Of a stretch of 64,000 nt of DNA, positions 62,089-64,000 are shown piece after piece; the stretch's first letter is position 1; the number at the start of each line of letters is the position of its first letter. The notes under the pieces were generated by a model. That model was not told the origin of the DNA and ran no database searches. It worked only from the letters and a program-made list of their open reading frames with translations. Source of the DNA: Bursaphelenchus xylophilus (taxonomy: Eukaryota > Nematoda > Chromadorea > Rhabditida > Aphelenchoididae); assembly GCA_904066235.2 (NCBI GenBank), contig CAJFCV020000001.1:1178001-1242000 (forward strand), written 5' to 3'. The position numbers were made by a program, and so were the translations under genes.

Positions 62089-63396
62089 AGCTTTTGTGGC
62101 AATCTTACTACCAGATCTTCTATCTCTTCTTAGAAGCCTTTATTTTATTCATTAGATAGTCATTTATTATTTATTTATTTGATACCGAATGAAAAAGATT
62201 GTTAAAGTAAATTATATTGTCAAAACTTTTTCGCATTAGTAATAAAACATGTTTAAAACATTGTATATTTGAAAAAAAAACAGTGCTTTATTTACTAAAT
62301 TCCAATATTTTAATTCGCCGTCTTCCTGGCTTTCCACGAAAAAAAAAAACAAAATCCTGCAGAAGTGGGCGGAGCCAATAGGCGGAAAGAGGCTCGACCC
62401 ACACTCTTCCCCCACCTTGATGGCGGGAGCGTCTGCTCGAGACGCTTCCCGCCTCTCAGATTCTTCCCCAAATGGGGAGAGCACGTAAGCACACTCTTCC
62501 CAACCTGCAAAAAAGAGGCTCAAGCATTTTTTTCAAAAAAATTTCTTCAAAATGTAAAAATTAAAATATTTTCTACATTTCAGGCCTCTTTTCTTTCAAG
62601 TTCAGGAAAAGATTCTGCGGACGGCTCCATTACGCTGTTCGAGGAGCACTGCAGCTGCAGGATGAGCCAGCATTTCTCCTTGGGTGTTCAACTCCTCTCA
62701 AAATTCTTTTTTTTTTGTCATGGTTAATATAATTTTTTTTTATGTTTTAATCTGCAGATATCGACAAGACAATCACTCCAAAAGTAAGTTGAACTAACCC
62801 TCTTTCTAAATATCCAACAATTTTTTGCCTTACAAAAGTTTATCCTTGCGTATTTGGACATTGTAGTAGGTGTGTAAATTTTGATGAATGCTCTTCGTTC
62901 TTGCGATTTTATGGACGAAATTAAATGCGGGAAACTGCAAAGGTGAGCCATTTGTAAACCGTCCCCAAAATAAATATTGTTTCGAACCCGGATTTGAAAT
63001 GTTTTAGGGTCTGAGTGATCAAGTATACCTAAAATCTGAAAAAAAATTCAAAACCGACAATAGAAGGGAGGAAATCAATGCTACGACGTTAAGAATGTCA
63101 AAAGAAAGCTTTATTGCCCATTTAGGCCTTGTATGACGTAAAACTGTACCTGATTTCGCCCTTAAATTTACAACAGTACCTAGTGCAATATCGAAAAATC
63201 GAATTAAAAAAAACTGTAGGTCCTTTCATGCTGAAACAATTTTAGCACGAACAAGGCTCGACGCGTTTCTTTTATGGGGGAGACTTTCAAACTTCGTTCA
63301 TAAAATCGCAAGAACGAAGAGCATTCATCAAGCTTTGAGTCCTTCAGATGTAAACTTACCAACAGTAAAACGCTCACTTTCCGGAACATCGCACAG
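62089..63396. other. no supported gene
   Basis: Open frames around 62236-62727 lie in a locally GC-rich stretch with CCCCAAATGGGGAGAG and GGGCGGAGCC words and have no domain or splice support. ACCTAGTGCAATATCG lies near 63179. Confidence 0.4.
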
Positions 63397-63554
63397 TATC
63401 AGTCTGTCGGGAAAATAACGTCGGATCGTCGCCCCTCGGAATCGCCCATCATCGCTTTGCGACTGCAAGCTGCGGCTTGAGATTTGGTGCGCGACAGCGG
63501 CGAGGCGAGACACTTTGATGCGACGATCCGCCGTTATTTTTCCGACAGACTGAT
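63397..63554. mobile_element. MITE family B copy
   Basis: The left end is TATCAGTCTGTCGGGAAAAT and the right end is TTTTTCCGACAGACTGATA. The inner GCCCATCATCGC is shared with the copy at 8651. Confidence 0.92.
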
Positions 63555-63834
63555 AGAAAGGCGCCCTGAAATGTAGAAAATATTTGAATTTTTACATTTT
63601 GACGACCAATTTCTCTCAAAAGATAAAAAAAATTTCGAAAAAATATCGAAACGAACAAAAAATCTCGAAAATTCTAAAAATTTACATGTTTGCGTCCGAA
63701 ATTTGCATAAACCCCACGAAGAGTCAACGTAGCCCTCCTCCCTCACTCTTTCATTCAGTATCCAAACGTGTTGACTTTCGGTACAGTCGTGTTCCAAGCG
63801 TTCATCCGTTCTCAAAGGAATTTTGCGCCAAGGA

Positions 63835-64000
63835 ATGGCAGACCGTGACGATTTCGTCAAAAAAGCGTTGGCCTTCGTGCTGCAATGCACCGCCATTTAC
63901 CAGGGCTTGCAGCCGGACGTTGCTATCCTCGATGTGGTGACTGCGGATGGTGGAAAGGTGGTCAAATACCACTACAATGGGAGCGCGGAGCCAGAGATGT
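63835..64000 (+). CDS. unidentified protein, N-terminal part (runs off window)
   Basis: An ATG two bases after a CCAAG acceptor-like site opens a frame that stays open to the window end: MADRDDFVKKALAFVLQC, then a segment with QGLQPDVAILDVV and KYHYNGS. Codon use is GC-rich like the real exons nearby. The remainder lies outside the window and I do not recognise the family from 55 residues. Confidence 0.55.
   Translation, partial: MADRDDFVKKALAFVLQCTAIYQGLQPDVAILDVVTADGGKVVKYHYNGSAEPEM

Overview
The window is nematode nuclear DNA. The evidence is three spliced-leader (SL) RNA genes paired with 5S rRNA genes, short phase-conserved introns with TTTCAG-type acceptors, a srh/sri-like chemoreceptor, and single-copy genes of nematode type. 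The 22-nt leader resembles SL1 but differs from the canonical sequence at positions 3, 10, 19 and 20, so this is probably not a close relative of Caenorhabditis elegans. The genus cannot be told from the sequence. Introns and spacers are full of palindromic (foldback) elements.

Layout. 0.3-1.8 kb: a mariner-like MITE, then one divergent SL-RNA/5S pair. 1.9-7.9 kb (+): a seven-exon gene for a disordered Ser/Pro/Arg-rich protein, whose last intron holds nested MITEs and a 1.2-kb TIR element. 8.0-21.9 kb (-): a tandem array of five genes for secreted proteins built from a six-cysteine module that I do not recognise, each module encoded by three exons (called B, C, D here) with phase-2 introns. 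Two of the genes are two-module fusions, one orphan terminal exon is left between them, and a small RING-like gene sits inside the array. 22.7-28.6 kb (+): a PP1-type phosphatase with a long C-terminal tail; its first intron carries two tandem 5S/SL units and its fourth a MULE-like element. 28.9-30.0 kb (+): bag-1. 30.8-32.3 kb (-): a small Cys-rich single-pass membrane protein. 32.3-37.2 kb: repeats only. 37.2-43.9 kb (-): full-length VPS34 class III PI3-kinase in ten exons. 44.2-45.4 kb (-): NDUFS8 of complex I, 229 bp upstream of VPS34 on the same strand. 46.3-48.1 kb: a giant palindromic element between TTAA sites. 48.6-51.2 kb (+): the chemoreceptor. 56.4-59.9 kb (+): a CIN85/CD2AP-like SH3 adaptor. 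60.2-61.4 kb: another large palindrome. 63.8 kb to the end (+): a gene running off the window.

How parts relate. The SL RNA genes supply the leader for trans-splicing; several genes (the first gene, NDUFS8, VPS34) have a splice acceptor directly in front of the ATG. NDUFS8-VPS34 and PP1-bag-1 are spaced like nematode operons. The most promising little-known system is the secreted six-cysteine module array: symmetric phase-2 exons, recent tandem duplication, module fusion where a splice donor overlaps a stop codon, an orphan exon, and one copy with a frameshift.

Exon models were built by hand from frame, phase and splice-site agreement. No database or alignment was run, so family names rest on remembered motifs.
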